Source: DATBAX01 sp963762965
Lineage (GTDB): Bacteria; Acidobacteriota; Terriglobia; Terriglobales; Acidobacteriaceae
NCBI GenBank assembly: GCA_963762965.1
Contig: CAVXME010000002.1
Span: forward strand, 186,001 to 250,000
Direction of reading: 5' to 3'
Length of the DNA stretch: 64,000 nt
Positions within the stretch are counted from its first letter, which is position 1; the number at the start of each line of letters is the position of its first letter. The notes below the pieces were generated by a model. That model was given only the letters and a program-made list of their open reading frames with translations, was not told the DNA's origin and ran no database searches. Both the position numbers and the translations under genes were made by a program. Shown piece by piece: positions 32,595 to 40,071 of the stretch.

Positions 32595-33629
32595 CTAGGT
32601 CAGCTTTCCCGCAAAACTTTCCCGGACATAGTGGAAGAAAAGGGAAGTCGAAGTGTTTCCTCGAGGCAATGGGTCACGGGCATGGGGCAGTTCACATCCG
32701 CAATAAATCAACGCGTCTCCGATTCCCTGAAACACCGTGGTCGTTCCCGTGGCCGTGTGCAAGCGGAGTGGCCAGGGAGTTTCGCGCAGCGGCTCCGGCG
32801 AGTAATCCACACAAAGACTGATGGTGAACTGGCATTGCTCGCGGTCAACGTGAGCTTCCAGTTCGGCTCCGCTTTGATAGGAAGCGAAATAAACGTAGGA
32901 GGGCTTGACCGGTTCTTCCACGATAAGGCTGACGGCGGTCGTCAGTTGCTGGTGGAAAAAACGGGCCACAGCTTCGTTTTGCACCCAATAACGGCGGGGG
33001 CTCTGCGAGTCGCCTAAAGGGATGGTCCCGCTGCGAATCAAATGCCGGTAATAACGGCGCAAAGCGGAAATATGAAAGGGATGAATCAACTGGGCGACCG
33101 GAGCGTAATGCTTTTCTCGAAATTCCGCGGCACAGCGGGAAAGGCGGCGGTCCCAGAGCCGGCTGAGGTTGGCGGCTTGGTCGCGTGATACCAGCACTTC
33201 CGCCATGGCGAGAAAGCGTCTGGCGTCGGAAGACAGCGAGGAAGGGGCTCGATCTCCCGGTTGCAAGCCAGCCAGAGCCGCGCTGAATTGAGGTCCAAGC
33301 CAGAAGGGGAGCAGGGAGTCGCGGACTGGATCCTTGATCCAGACCATGTGTGCGCTTAATGCGAAGCTATCCAGGCATCCGGCCCGGTCAGTAATTGTAG
33401 TGGGCAAAGCGCCGTTCGGCGCGAAAACACAATCAGGATTAATAAAAAGTGGACGATCAGATAGATCCTCCCAGTCCCGGCTCCGGAGGTTGCGCTCCGG
33501 AACCAGGTGATCCGGCTGATCGTCCAGGCGGCAATGGAAAAGCCGCCGGGGAAGGTCGGCGCCATTGGTCAGCGCGAAACCTTCCTCAAGCGATCCCGTC
33601 CAGGCCTCGTTATTTAGCGATGAAACCAT
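32595..33629 (-). CDS. 2OG-Fe(II) oxygenase-like protein
   Basis: 344 residues from ATG 33629, which lies inside the end of the preceding gene (16-bp overlap). The C-terminal 150 residues look like a cupin-fold Fe(II)/2-oxoglutarate oxygenase: YVYFASYQSGAELEAHVDRE supplies an HxD, CELPHARDPL the distal His, and PRGNTSTSLFFHYV an Arg for 2-oxoglutarate. The N-terminal 190 residues are not recognised. It is coupled to a second 2OG-Fe(II) oxygenase gene, so the two enzymes probably act on the same or sequential substrates. Substrate unknown. Confidence 0.7.
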   Translation of the reverse strand: MVSSLNNEAWTGSLEEGFALTNGADLPRRLFHCRLDDQPDHLVPERNLRSRDWEDLSDRPLFINPDCVFAPNGALPTTITDRAGCLDSFALSAHMVWIKDPVRDSLLPFWLGPQFSAALAGLQPGDRAPSSLSSDARRFLAMAEVLVSRDQAANLSRLWDRRLSRCAAEFREKHYAPVAQLIHPFHISALRRYYRHLIRSGTIPLGDSQSPRRYWVQNEAVARFFHQQLTTAVSLIVEEPVKPSYVYFASYQSGAELEAHVDREQCQFTISLCVDYSPEPLRETPWPLRLHTATGTTTVFQGIGDALIYCGCELPHARDPLPRGNTSTSLFFHYVRESFAGKLT

Positions 33630-34765
33630 CCATTGACCGTGAAGCGGCTGTCGGCGAATGCCTTGGAAGGACATTCCACCGGGGTGATTTCGTGGGTCAG
33701 CGAGCTGGCAAATAGAACCACCTGGTTCTGCCGGGGCACGATGGCGCGATAGTTTTCCGTGGGAAAGCAGGCGCCGTTCTCCCAGCGTGAATCGTAGATC
33801 CGCAGCTCGCCGCCGCGGAACTGTTTCGGTTCCCGATGGAAGAAGTACACGAAGGTGATCTCGCGCGAGGCAATGGTTTCATCGGCGTTGTCGCTGTGCC
33901 AGTGAAAGAAATCACCGTCATTGCTGGCGGTAATTTGCATTTCCGCGTGCGAGGGACGGAACGAATCCTGCCCAAGTTTGCGCAGAACTCCGGGCAAACA
34001 GCCTTGCAGCCGGCCCAGAAGGACTTCGCGGGCCCGGCCCAGGTCCATGAGCACGCGGGAGCGGCGATGGTCAAAATCCGCGACTCCACCCGGCACGCCG
34101 GGAGCAATGACTTCACTGATCTGAAATTCCATTTCCCGCTTCAGGGTATCGCGCATGAGTTCCTGGAGCTCTTCGGGGGCGAGGAATTCATCCAGAAGCA
34201 CGCATGGTGCGGGCAAAATGGAAAGCTCCTCCGGAGAAGTAACCACGCTGGCTGTGGCTTCTAAATCCAGTATGGTGACCTTCCCCGGAGTGGGTCCGGG
34301 CGGACGGGGTGATTGTGGGCTCGGTCCCGGAGGCAGAACGGGAGGCGGACCGCCGAGTTTCATGGGTTTCTCGGTCCGGGCAATCCCGACGGATGCAGTT
34401 TCTAAATCCAGGATGGCGGTCTTGCCTGGAGTGGGGCCGGGTGGCCGGGGTGATTGGGGGCTCGGTCCCGGAGGCAGGACGGGAGGCGGGCCACCGAGCT
34501 TCATGGGAGTCGTCCGATTGCTGGTGGGGCGAGTGAGCTGTTTCAACAATTGTTGGGTGATGCAGCTTCCCAAGACTTGATGGGCCCGTTCCGAGACGAT
34601 CTCTCCGACCAGGCGTGCGATGGCGTCAGGAACGATGTTGTCTTCAGGGTTGTGGTTGGCGCGCTGAATGAGATTGGCGAGAAGATCGCGCTCGGATGGG
34701 TTGAGGACGCGGTCGTCGCTGATCAATGCGCTGGAAAGAGTTGCAATTGTTTCGTGTGCCGACAT
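33614..34765 (-). CDS. 2OG-Fe(II) prolyl-hydroxylase-like protein with duplicated Pro-rich segment
   Basis: 383 residues from ATG 34765, which has GGAGG 9 bp upstream. Three parts are visible. Residues 1-85 form a helical domain (SERDLLANLIQRANH, GSCITQQLLKQL). Residues about 88-180 hold two tandem copies of a 47-residue unit with MKLGGPPPVLPPGPSP, PRPPGPTPGK and ILDLE. Residues 190-383 are a prolyl-4-hydroxylase-type oxygenase with FFHWHSDN (HxD), FRGGELRIYD, SLTHEITPV (distal His) and SRFTVNGWFHR (Arg). An enzyme of a prolyl-hydroxylase class carrying Pro-rich repeats may modify itself; this is inference. It overlaps the downstream oxygenase gene. Confidence 0.72.
   Translation of the reverse strand: MSAHETIATLSSALISDDRVLNPSERDLLANLIQRANHNPEDNIVPDAIARLVGEIVSERAHQVLGSCITQQLLKQLTRPTSNRTTPMKLGGPPPVLPPGPSPQSPRPPGPTPGKTAILDLETASVGIARTEKPMKLGGPPPVLPPGPSPQSPRPPGPTPGKVTILDLEATASVVTSPEELSILPAPCVLLDEFLAPEELQELMRDTLKREMEFQISEVIAPGVPGGVADFDHRRSRVLMDLGRAREVLLGRLQGCLPGVLRKLGQDSFRPSHAEMQITASNDGDFFHWHSDNADETIASREITFVYFFHREPKQFRGGELRIYDSRWENGACFPTENYRAIVPRQNQVVLFASSLTHEITPVECPSKAFADSRFTVNGWFHR
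34259..34513. repeat. Intragenic tandem duplication, 141-bp period
   Basis: Two near-identical DNA copies in the oxygenase gene, offset by exactly 141 bp (47 codons); for instance CTAAATCCAG recurs at 34261 and 34402, and the Pro-rich coding block repeats with only a few silent or conservative changes. The high nucleotide identity implies a recent duplication or ongoing homogenisation. Confidence 0.85.
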
Positions 34766-34902
34766 CACGTGGTACCTCCGGGTGAGAGACACCTATCCAC
34801 GCGCAGACAGCAGACGAAAGCGAACGGGGAACACAGCGTAGCAAAGAAACCGCTGTGGAAAAATAAAATTAACGGTTAGGACTAGCCGGGAGGGTTCGGA
34901 GT

Positions 34903-35598
34903 TTACTTTTCCGCCATCGCGCCAATCAGGGATTCGAATACTTTGAAGCCTTCAGTGCAGCCCAGTTCGGGTTCGCTGGCGCGTTCGGGGTGCGGCATCA
35001 TGCCGAGTACGTTCCGTCCGGGGCTGCAAATGCCGGCAATGTTGTCGAGGGAGCCGTTGGGATTGGCGGCCTGGGTGATTTGTCCATCGAGGTCCGCGTA
35101 GCGGAAGACAATGCGATTGTCCCGTCGCAGCTCTGCGAGAGTGGCATCGTCGCAAAAATAATTTCCGTCCATGTGGCCAATGGGAATGGTGAGGACCTCG
35201 CCGGTGCGGCAGGCGTTGGTGAAAGGAGTGTCGGCGTTTTCCACGCGAACATGGACTGGTTTGCAGACGTACTTGAGGCCAACGTTGCGAGTCAAGGCCC
35301 CGGGTAAGAGCCCGGATTCGCAAAGAATCTGGAAGCCGTTGCAGATGCCCAGCACCAATCCGCCGCCGTCGGCGAATTTGCGGACGGATTCCATGACCGG
35401 AGAAAACTTGGCGATGGCGCCGGTGCGCAGATAGTCGCCGTAGGCAAATCCGCCGGGCACGATGATGGCGTCGCAGTTTTCCAGGTCGTGAGAGTCGTGC
35501 CAGAGAAAAGTGACGGGCTGTTTGGCTACCTGTTGAATGGTCCAATATGCGTCGTGATCGCAATTCGATCCGGGGAAGATGAGGACGCCAAATTTCAT
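34903..35598 (-). CDS. purQ: Phosphoribosylformylglycinamidine synthase, glutaminase subunit
   Basis: 231 residues from ATG 35598, preceded by AAGGAAG; the open frame extends upstream into a repeat element and is trimmed. PurQ supplies ammonia from glutamine to PurL in step four of purine synthesis. It is a class I glutamine amidotransferase: VLIFPGSNCDHDAYW at the N-terminus, GGFAYGDYLR, the nucleophile Cys in LGICNGFQIL (about residue 88) and the His/Glu pair in MMPHPERASE near the end. No purS or purL is adjacent. It is the only de novo purine gene in the window; the hpt salvage gene lies 9 kb away. Confidence 0.95.
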   Translation of the reverse strand: MKFGVLIFPGSNCDHDAYWTIQQVAKQPVTFLWHDSHDLENCDAIIVPGGFAYGDYLRTGAIAKFSPVMESVRKFADGGGLVLGICNGFQILCESGLLPGALTRNVGLKYVCKPVHVRVENADTPFTNACRTGEVLTIPIGHMDGNYFCDDATLAELRRDNRIVFRYADLDGQITQAANPNGSLDNIAGICSPGRNVLGMMPHPERASEPELGCTEGFKVFESLIGAMAEK

Positions 35599-35683
35599 CG
35601 CAGCTTCCTTGGGTGATGGGGATGAATAAAGTCTAGCATGACAGCGGGATAACAACTGACTCGGGGCCTGCCTGGTAAAGCTG

Positions 35684-35790
35684 CTGAGCGGAGTCGAAGG
35701 ACCCCTAGCACCATCAAGTCTGTATGCGGTAGGGGTCCTTCGACTATGAGGAAACTTCGTTCCGAAGTTTCCTCTCCGCTCAGGATGACA
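35684..35790. repeat. Structured repeat element, family B copy 1 (two hairpins in an outer stem)
   Basis: An outer stem CTGAGCGGA (35684-35692) / TCCGCTCAG (35775-35783) encloses two perfect hairpins: AGTCGAAGGACCCCTA with its complement (35692-35707, 35730-35745; 16 bp) and GAGGAAACTTCG with its complement (35748-35759, 35763-35774; 12 bp, loop TTC). It ends in CAGGATGACAAGG. A second, larger copy is at 50333-50477. It sits between divergent purQ and the phosphate-binding-like gene. Confidence 0.75.
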
Positions 35791-35874
35791 AGGCTTCCGG
35801 AAGTCCATGTGCTGACCCGTTACGTTGGTTACCTATTGTCCGAACGAACATCTGGCTACACTCTCCAGAGCGTG

Positions 35875-36324
35875 ATGATCAAGCGAATACTGACGGTGTT
35901 GGTTTGTGTGACGGGACTGTCGTTGGCCGCGCAGGCCAAGCAGCTGGCGCTGATCGCCGACAAAACGAACACCACGGCCAGCATCAGCAGTTCTGACCTG
36001 GTGAAAATGTTTAACGCGCACAGCCACACCTGGCCGGATGGAAAGACCGTCCGAATCGTGATGCGGGACCCATCCGCAGCGGACATGCAACTGGTGCTGC
36101 GCAAACTCTTAAATATGACGTCCGACCAGGCGCATGCATTTATTCAGGCGCATCGCGACGTCATCGTGATCGCCGATTCCGACGATGCGGTGCTGCGGTT
36201 TGTTTCGACTTCTCCGGGGGCCATCGGCTTGGTGGACTTGTATTCGCTCACGAAGGATGTGAACGTGGTGAAAATTGACGGCAAGCTGCCAGTCGAGCAG
36301 GGCTACTTACTAAGGGGAAACTAG
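35875..36324 (+). CDS. Small secreted PstS-like substrate-binding-fold protein
   Basis: 149 residues from ATG 35875; upstream codons fall in a repeat element. A signal peptide (ILTVLVCVTGLSLAAQA) is followed by about 128 residues resembling one lobe of the PBP-like phosphate-binding fold: SISSSDLVKMFNAHSHTWPDGKTVRIV and then STSPGAIGLVDLY, both typical of PstS-type domains. It is less than half the length of a full PstS, so it may be a single-domain binding or signalling protein. The TPR gene starts 1 bp after its stop, indicating one operon. Confidence 0.75.
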   Translation: MIKRILTVLVCVTGLSLAAQAKQLALIADKTNTTASISSSDLVKMFNAHSHTWPDGKTVRIVMRDPSAADMQLVLRKLLNMTSDQAHAFIQAHRDVIVIADSDDAVLRFVSTSPGAIGLVDLYSLTKDVNVVKIDGKLPVEQGYLLRGN

Positions 36325-36325
36325 C

Positions 36326-37849
36326 ATGTTTAGCAGAATCGTCACATCCATGATTGGCAGTGGCTTGCTGCTGACTGCGGCCGCCGCGATGGCGCAACAG
36401 GCGCCTCCGGCCCCCAATGCCGCGCAAACTGCCGCGTTCCCACTGACGACTAAATCTCCCAAGGCCCGCCGCATGGTGGAGGAGGCTTTGACGTTATATC
36501 TCGACCGGGTGGAGCAGGAAAAGGCGAGCGAAATTCTGCGCAAAGCGGTCAAGATCGATCCTGATTTTGCCATGGGACACGAATTGCTTGCCCAAATCAG
36601 CCTGGAGTCCGCCGAGCAGGTGAGTGAGCAGGAAAAGGCATTCGCCACCCGCAGCCACGCCAGCCCGCCGGAGCAAACCCTGATCGAGTGGTACCAGGAT
36701 GCCGGCGACGCCAAGTTGATCTCCGCCATCACCAAGATGAATGACGTGCTTAGCCAGTATCCGCACGACAAGTGGGTGGTATGGATGGCGACGTGGTGGC
36801 TGATGATGCAGACCCAGTACGAACGCTCGATTGCGATCTATGAGCATTCGGGGATCACCGATTCGGCCGGCCTGATGAACAACATGGGCTACAACTACGC
36901 CGGCATCCGCCAGTTCGACAAGGCATTCGCGCAAATGGACAAGTATGTGGCGGCGATGCCGGGCGACCCCAATCCTCTGGATTCCTACGCGGAGATCCTT
37001 CGTATGGCGGGACAATTTGATCAGTCCGTGCAACATTACCGCGCGGCTTTGGCCATTGATCCCAAATTTTATTCTTCACAATTTGGCATAGCCGATACCT
37101 ACTCGCTGATGGGAGATCAGGTGCGCGCGCGCAAAGAGTATGAAATCGGGTTCCAGGAGTTTTCCCTTCCGCAACAGCATTGGATTTTGTGGAAATCAAG
37201 AGAAGCGGCCACCTTTGTTCGAGCCGGGGATTACGCCGGGGCAGATGAGGCATTTCAGTCCATTGCCGACTATGCCGACTCGCAGCATCTGGACCAGGTG
37301 GAGGCCGATACTTACCGGCAGATGGCAATGTATCAAGCCAAGCCCAAGCAGGCGTTGGCATACCTCGACAAAGCCGACGCCGCTGTGAAAGAGGGCAAGA
37401 ATGCCACCAAGTCCGCGATCCTGGAAGAATCCGCACAGCTATTACGGCTGCGCGCCGAACTGGCAGTCAAGGCCGGCAAACTGAAAGAGGCAGCCACCAT
37501 CGCGGCCCGGCTCGGCGAAATGTCCGACAGCTCGGCGGACAAGCTGGTGGAGACGGCCTATCACGGCGCCCAGGGCGCAGTTCTATACTCCGAGGGTAAG
37601 TACGACGATGCGATATCGCATCTCGAAGAAGATGTGAACAGCCCGCTCTCCTTGAAATTGCTGGCTGAAGCGTATAAGAAGATCGGATATAGCGCCGGGG
37701 TAAAGCGCATTGGTGAGACGCTTTCCAATTTGAACGATCCTACGCTGGAGCAGGCTCTGGTGGTGCCAGAATTCCGCGAGTGCTACCAGGACGCGGCCTG
37801 CAATGGGAGCATGAATGCCAGCGCACCCCAGGTTTCGCCTACACCGTAA
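36326..37849 (+). CDS. Secreted TPR-repeat protein
   Basis: 507 residues with AAGGGG before the ATG. A signal peptide (MIGSGLLLTAAAAMAQQ) precedes a long helical array with TPR features: VEQEKASEILRKAVKIDPDFAMGHELLAQISLE near 55-95, FDKAFAQMDKYVAAMPGDPNPLDSYAEILRMAG and FDQSVQHYRAALAIDPKFYSSQFGIAD near 195-260, and YSEGKYDDAISHLEEDV near 425. The C-terminus has a Cys pair (ECYQDAAC). It should be a periplasmic scaffold. Its tight link to the PstS-like gene (1-bp gap) suggests the two proteins work together. Confidence 0.82.
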   Translation: MFSRIVTSMIGSGLLLTAAAAMAQQAPPAPNAAQTAAFPLTTKSPKARRMVEEALTLYLDRVEQEKASEILRKAVKIDPDFAMGHELLAQISLESAEQVSEQEKAFATRSHASPPEQTLIEWYQDAGDAKLISAITKMNDVLSQYPHDKWVVWMATWWLMMQTQYERSIAIYEHSGITDSAGLMNNMGYNYAGIRQFDKAFAQMDKYVAAMPGDPNPLDSYAEILRMAGQFDQSVQHYRAALAIDPKFYSSQFGIADTYSLMGDQVRARKEYEIGFQEFSLPQQHWILWKSREAATFVRAGDYAGADEAFQSIADYADSQHLDQVEADTYRQMAMYQAKPKQALAYLDKADAAVKEGKNATKSAILEESAQLLRLRAELAVKAGKLKEAATIAARLGEMSDSSADKLVETAYHGAQGAVLYSEGKYDDAISHLEEDVNSPLSLKLLAEAYKKIGYSAGVKRIGETLSNLNDPTLEQALVVPEFRECYQDAACNGSMNASAPQVSPTP

Positions 37850-37875
37850 TTCTCATGCGCAAAGACGTGAGTTTT

Positions 37876-37964
37876 CTTTGCGTCCTTGGCGCTGCCTTTG
37901 CGACCTTCGCGGTTAAGAGCTTTTTAACCGCAAAGAACGCTAAGAACTCGCCAAGTACGCAAAG
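37876..37964. repeat. Interspersed inverted repeat (TTTGCG/CGCAAA type)
   Basis: Imperfect long hairpin: outer CTTTGCG / CGCAAAG, then TTGGCG / CGCCAA, and an inner GCGGTTAA / TTAACCGC around a short T-rich loop. The 290-bp gap between the TPR gene and yebC is otherwise without features. A degraded half-copy (TTTTAACCACGAACGCCGCGAAG) follows the kinase gene at about 32533. The 3' inner arm could also act as a terminator for the TPR gene. Confidence 0.6.
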
Positions 37965-38139
37965 CACACCTTTTGAATTCCAGGTCTTCCCGCTAGTCCT
38001 CCGTGCTATAATTTCGGTTCGTCTGCATAGGTTTCGAGGCAATTCTGAGGTAATGCAGTGAGTCCTCTAATCTCCTCCCTGGGCGAATCCAACGAAGCTT
38101 TGATAAGCGCAATCAACGTCTATTGAGCGAGGTATCGTC

Positions 38140-38886
38140 ATGTCCGGCCATTCAAAATGGGCGACAATTAAGCACAAGAAGGGCGCGCTGGACGCCAAGC
38201 GCGGCAAGATTTTTACCCGCCTGATCAAGGAAATCAGCATTGCGGCCAAGAATGGCGGCGACCCGGATACCAATCCGCGACTGCGTGGCGCTATTCTCGC
38301 CGCGAAAGCCGAGAACATGCCGCAGGACAACATCAAGCGCGCCATTCAGCGCGGTACCGGTGAATTGCCGGGCGCGACTTACGAAGAGTTTTCTCTTGAA
38401 GGCTACGGGCCGGGCGGCGTGGCTGTTCTGCTGGACATCAATACCGATAATCGCAACCGCACGGTGAGCGAAATCCGCCACTGCTTTGGCAAGAATGGCG
38501 GCAACATGGCGGAAGCGGGCGCGGTGTCCTGGATGTTCCACAAGAAGGGCGACATTGTGATTCCAAAGGCCGCCGCTAAGGAAGACGACTTGATGAATAT
38601 TGTTCTCGAAGCGGGCGGGGAAGACCTGAACGACGATGGGGAAAACTGGGAGATCCTCACCGAGCCTTCGGCGTATGAAACCGTGCTGGAAGCGGTGAAG
38701 AAGGCTGGGATTGAAGTTGCGTCGTCGAGCGTGGCGATGATTCCTCAGAACTACATTAAGCTGGAAGGCCAAGCGGCGAATACGATGATCCGGTTGATGG
38801 AAGCGCTGGAAGATCAGGACGACGTGCAGAACGTGCATTCGAACTTCGATATTGATCAGAAGTTGCTGGAGGAAGTCGCCGGGTAG
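38140..38886 (+). CDS. yebC: YebC/PmpR family protein
   Basis: 248 residues, normal family length. The start MSGHSKWATIKHKKGALDAKRGKIFTRL is the family signature, followed by AENMPQDNIKRAIQRGTGE and the central YEGYGPGG-type segment (LEGYGPGGVAVLLDINTDNRNRT). The family has been described as a DNA-binding transcriptional regulator and, more recently, as a factor helping ribosomes through proline stretches. The gene stands alone, followed after about 140 bp by a terminator-like hairpin. Confidence 0.96.
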   Translation: MSGHSKWATIKHKKGALDAKRGKIFTRLIKEISIAAKNGGDPDTNPRLRGAILAAKAENMPQDNIKRAIQRGTGELPGATYEEFSLEGYGPGGVAVLLDINTDNRNRTVSEIRHCFGKNGGNMAEAGAVSWMFHKKGDIVIPKAAAKEDDLMNIVLEAGGEDLNDDGENWEILTEPSAYETVLEAVKKAGIEVASSSVAMIPQNYIKLEGQAANTMIRLMEALEDQDDVQNVHSNFDIDQKLLEEVAG

Positions 38887-38950
38887 TTCCAGTACCCATT
38901 GTTACTTCGTTCGTGGCGAAGAGTTTGCCTTTTCCTGAGTGCCGGCCCGA

Positions 38951-38990
38951 CAGCAGATTCCTCGGCGCTTCGCTTCTCGCAATGACAAGG
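38951..38990. repeat. Interspersed repeat fragment ending CAATGACAAGG
   Basis: CAGCAGATTCCTCGGCGCTT followed by CGCTTCTCGCAATGACAAGG. The end resembles the right ends of the two larger elements at 35.8 kb (GGATGACAAGG) and 50.5 kb (GCATGACAAGG). It is probably a truncated or divergent relative; it lacks the long hairpins. Confidence 0.45.
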
Positions 38991-39026
38991 TTTTAAGAGT
39001 TCTAGAAAGGTTTAGAGTTTAGATAT

Positions 39027-39052
39027 GAAGCCGCCTGGCCTTGGGCGGCTTC
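39027..39052 (+). terminator. Terminator-like hairpin after yebC
   Basis: Perfect 9-bp stem GAAGCCGCC / GGCGGCTTC with an 8-nt loop, followed by GTTGTTGG. The tail is only moderately T-rich. It is the last strong structure before tlyA. Confidence 0.5.
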
Positions 39053-39204
39053 GTTGTTGGATCATCCCGCCAAGCAAATCGATTGCCAAAAAATCACGAG
39101 TGCACAAAGACAGGGCAGAATCTGTGTAAAACTTAGTAAATTTATTACTGACTGGTTCTGAACTGGCTGATTCGGCTGCGAAAATTGCGGAGAGAAATTT
39201 ACAA

Positions 39205-39945
39205 GTGAAGGTCCGGCTCGACAAATTGTTGCTGGAACGCGGATTGGTGCCGTCACGAGAGCGTGGGCAATCGCTGATCCTGGCAGGGAAAGTTCTGGTT
39301 GATGGACAGAAGATAGAAAAATCTGGCACAGGCGTGGACGGTTCAGCGGACATCCGGTTGCTCGGCGAAGACTTGAAGTATGTGGGCCGCGGCGGACTCA
39401 AGCTGGAGCGGGCGTTGGAGCATTGGCAGATTGATGTGAGTGGGAAAGTTTGTCTGGATGTCGGCGTTTCTACCGGCGGATTCACGGATTGTTTGTTGCA
39501 GAATGGCGCGGCGCGAGTGATCGGAGTGGATACGGGGCATGGGCAAATTGATTTCAGGCTTCGTCAGGATAGCCGTGTACGGCTGCTGGAAAAGACCAAT
39601 GCCCGGTATTTGACTCGGGAACAGCTTGGCGAAGTCACGGAATTTATATGCATGGACGTGTCATTTATTTCCGCGACGCTGGTTTTGCCGGCGGTGATTG
39701 CGGCGGCGTTTCCAGAATCTTCTGCGGGAAGGCAGATTGTTGTGCTGGTGAAGCCGCAGTTTGAAGTTGGGCGCGAACAGGTTGGGAAGGGCGGCATTGT
39801 GCGCGATGAAGGTTTGCAGCTGGCCGCCGTCGAGAAAGTTCGAGGTGCATTGGTGGAGTTGGGGATCTCTCAGACGGATGTGATTGATTCGCCGATTCTG
39901 GGTGCGGAAGGGAATCGGGAGTTTTTGTTGCGCGGAAGGTTTTAG
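39205..39945 (+). CDS. tlyA: TlyA-family rRNA 2'-O-methyltransferase
   Basis: 246 residues from GTG 39205. An N-terminal S4 RNA-binding domain (VRLDKLLLERGLVPSRERGQSLI, residues 2-62) is followed by an FtsJ-type methyltransferase domain with the SAM motif VCLDVGVSTGGFTDCLL (about 88-104) and the KPQFEVGR motif near 190. TlyA proteins methylate cytidine 2'-OH in 16S and/or 23S rRNA and influence capreomycin sensitivity. GGAGAG lies about 11 bp before the start. nadK follows on the same strand about 130 bp later across a hairpin repeat. Confidence 0.92.
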   Translation: MKVRLDKLLLERGLVPSRERGQSLILAGKVLVDGQKIEKSGTGVDGSADIRLLGEDLKYVGRGGLKLERALEHWQIDVSGKVCLDVGVSTGGFTDCLLQNGAARVIGVDTGHGQIDFRLRQDSRVRLLEKTNARYLTREQLGEVTEFICMDVSFISATLVLPAVIAAAFPESSAGRQIVVLVKPQFEVGREQVGKGGIVRDEGLQLAAVEKVRGALVELGISQTDVIDSPILGAEGNREFLLRGRF

Positions 39946-39980
39946 GTCTCCCGGCGGGTGCGTGGTCTTGTCTGTCTCTA

Positions 39981-40025
39981 CCCCGGACTTCCGTCCGGGG
40001 CTATCGCATGCCGCTCCTTCGGAGC
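39981..40025. repeat. Interspersed double-hairpin repeat (CCCCGGAC type)
   Basis: Hairpin 1: CCCCGGAC-TTCC-GTCCGGGG (39981-40000). Hairpin 2: GCTCC-TTC-GGAGC (40013-40025), which presents a C(TTCG)G tetraloop. They are joined by CTATCGCATGCC. It resembles dispersed intergenic palindromes of acidobacterial genomes; no second copy was noticed in this window. It may also end tlyA transcription. Confidence 0.55.
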
Positions 40026-40071
40026 TGGTTTGGAGGAGTGCATACGTGAGGCGTGTACAATTTCATTTCTC

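Larger units (their letters stand above)
38887..39204. other. 320-bp gap between yebC and tlyA
   Basis: Contains a fragment of the interspersed repeat family (38951-38990), a terminator-like hairpin (39027-39052), and an AT-rich stretch (39120-39160) that probably holds the tlyA promoter. No gene is supported. Confidence 0.5.

Noticed and set aside
35746..35874. Upstream extension of the PstS-like gene
   Set aside because: The extra codons are translated from a structured repeat element and would bury the signal peptide.
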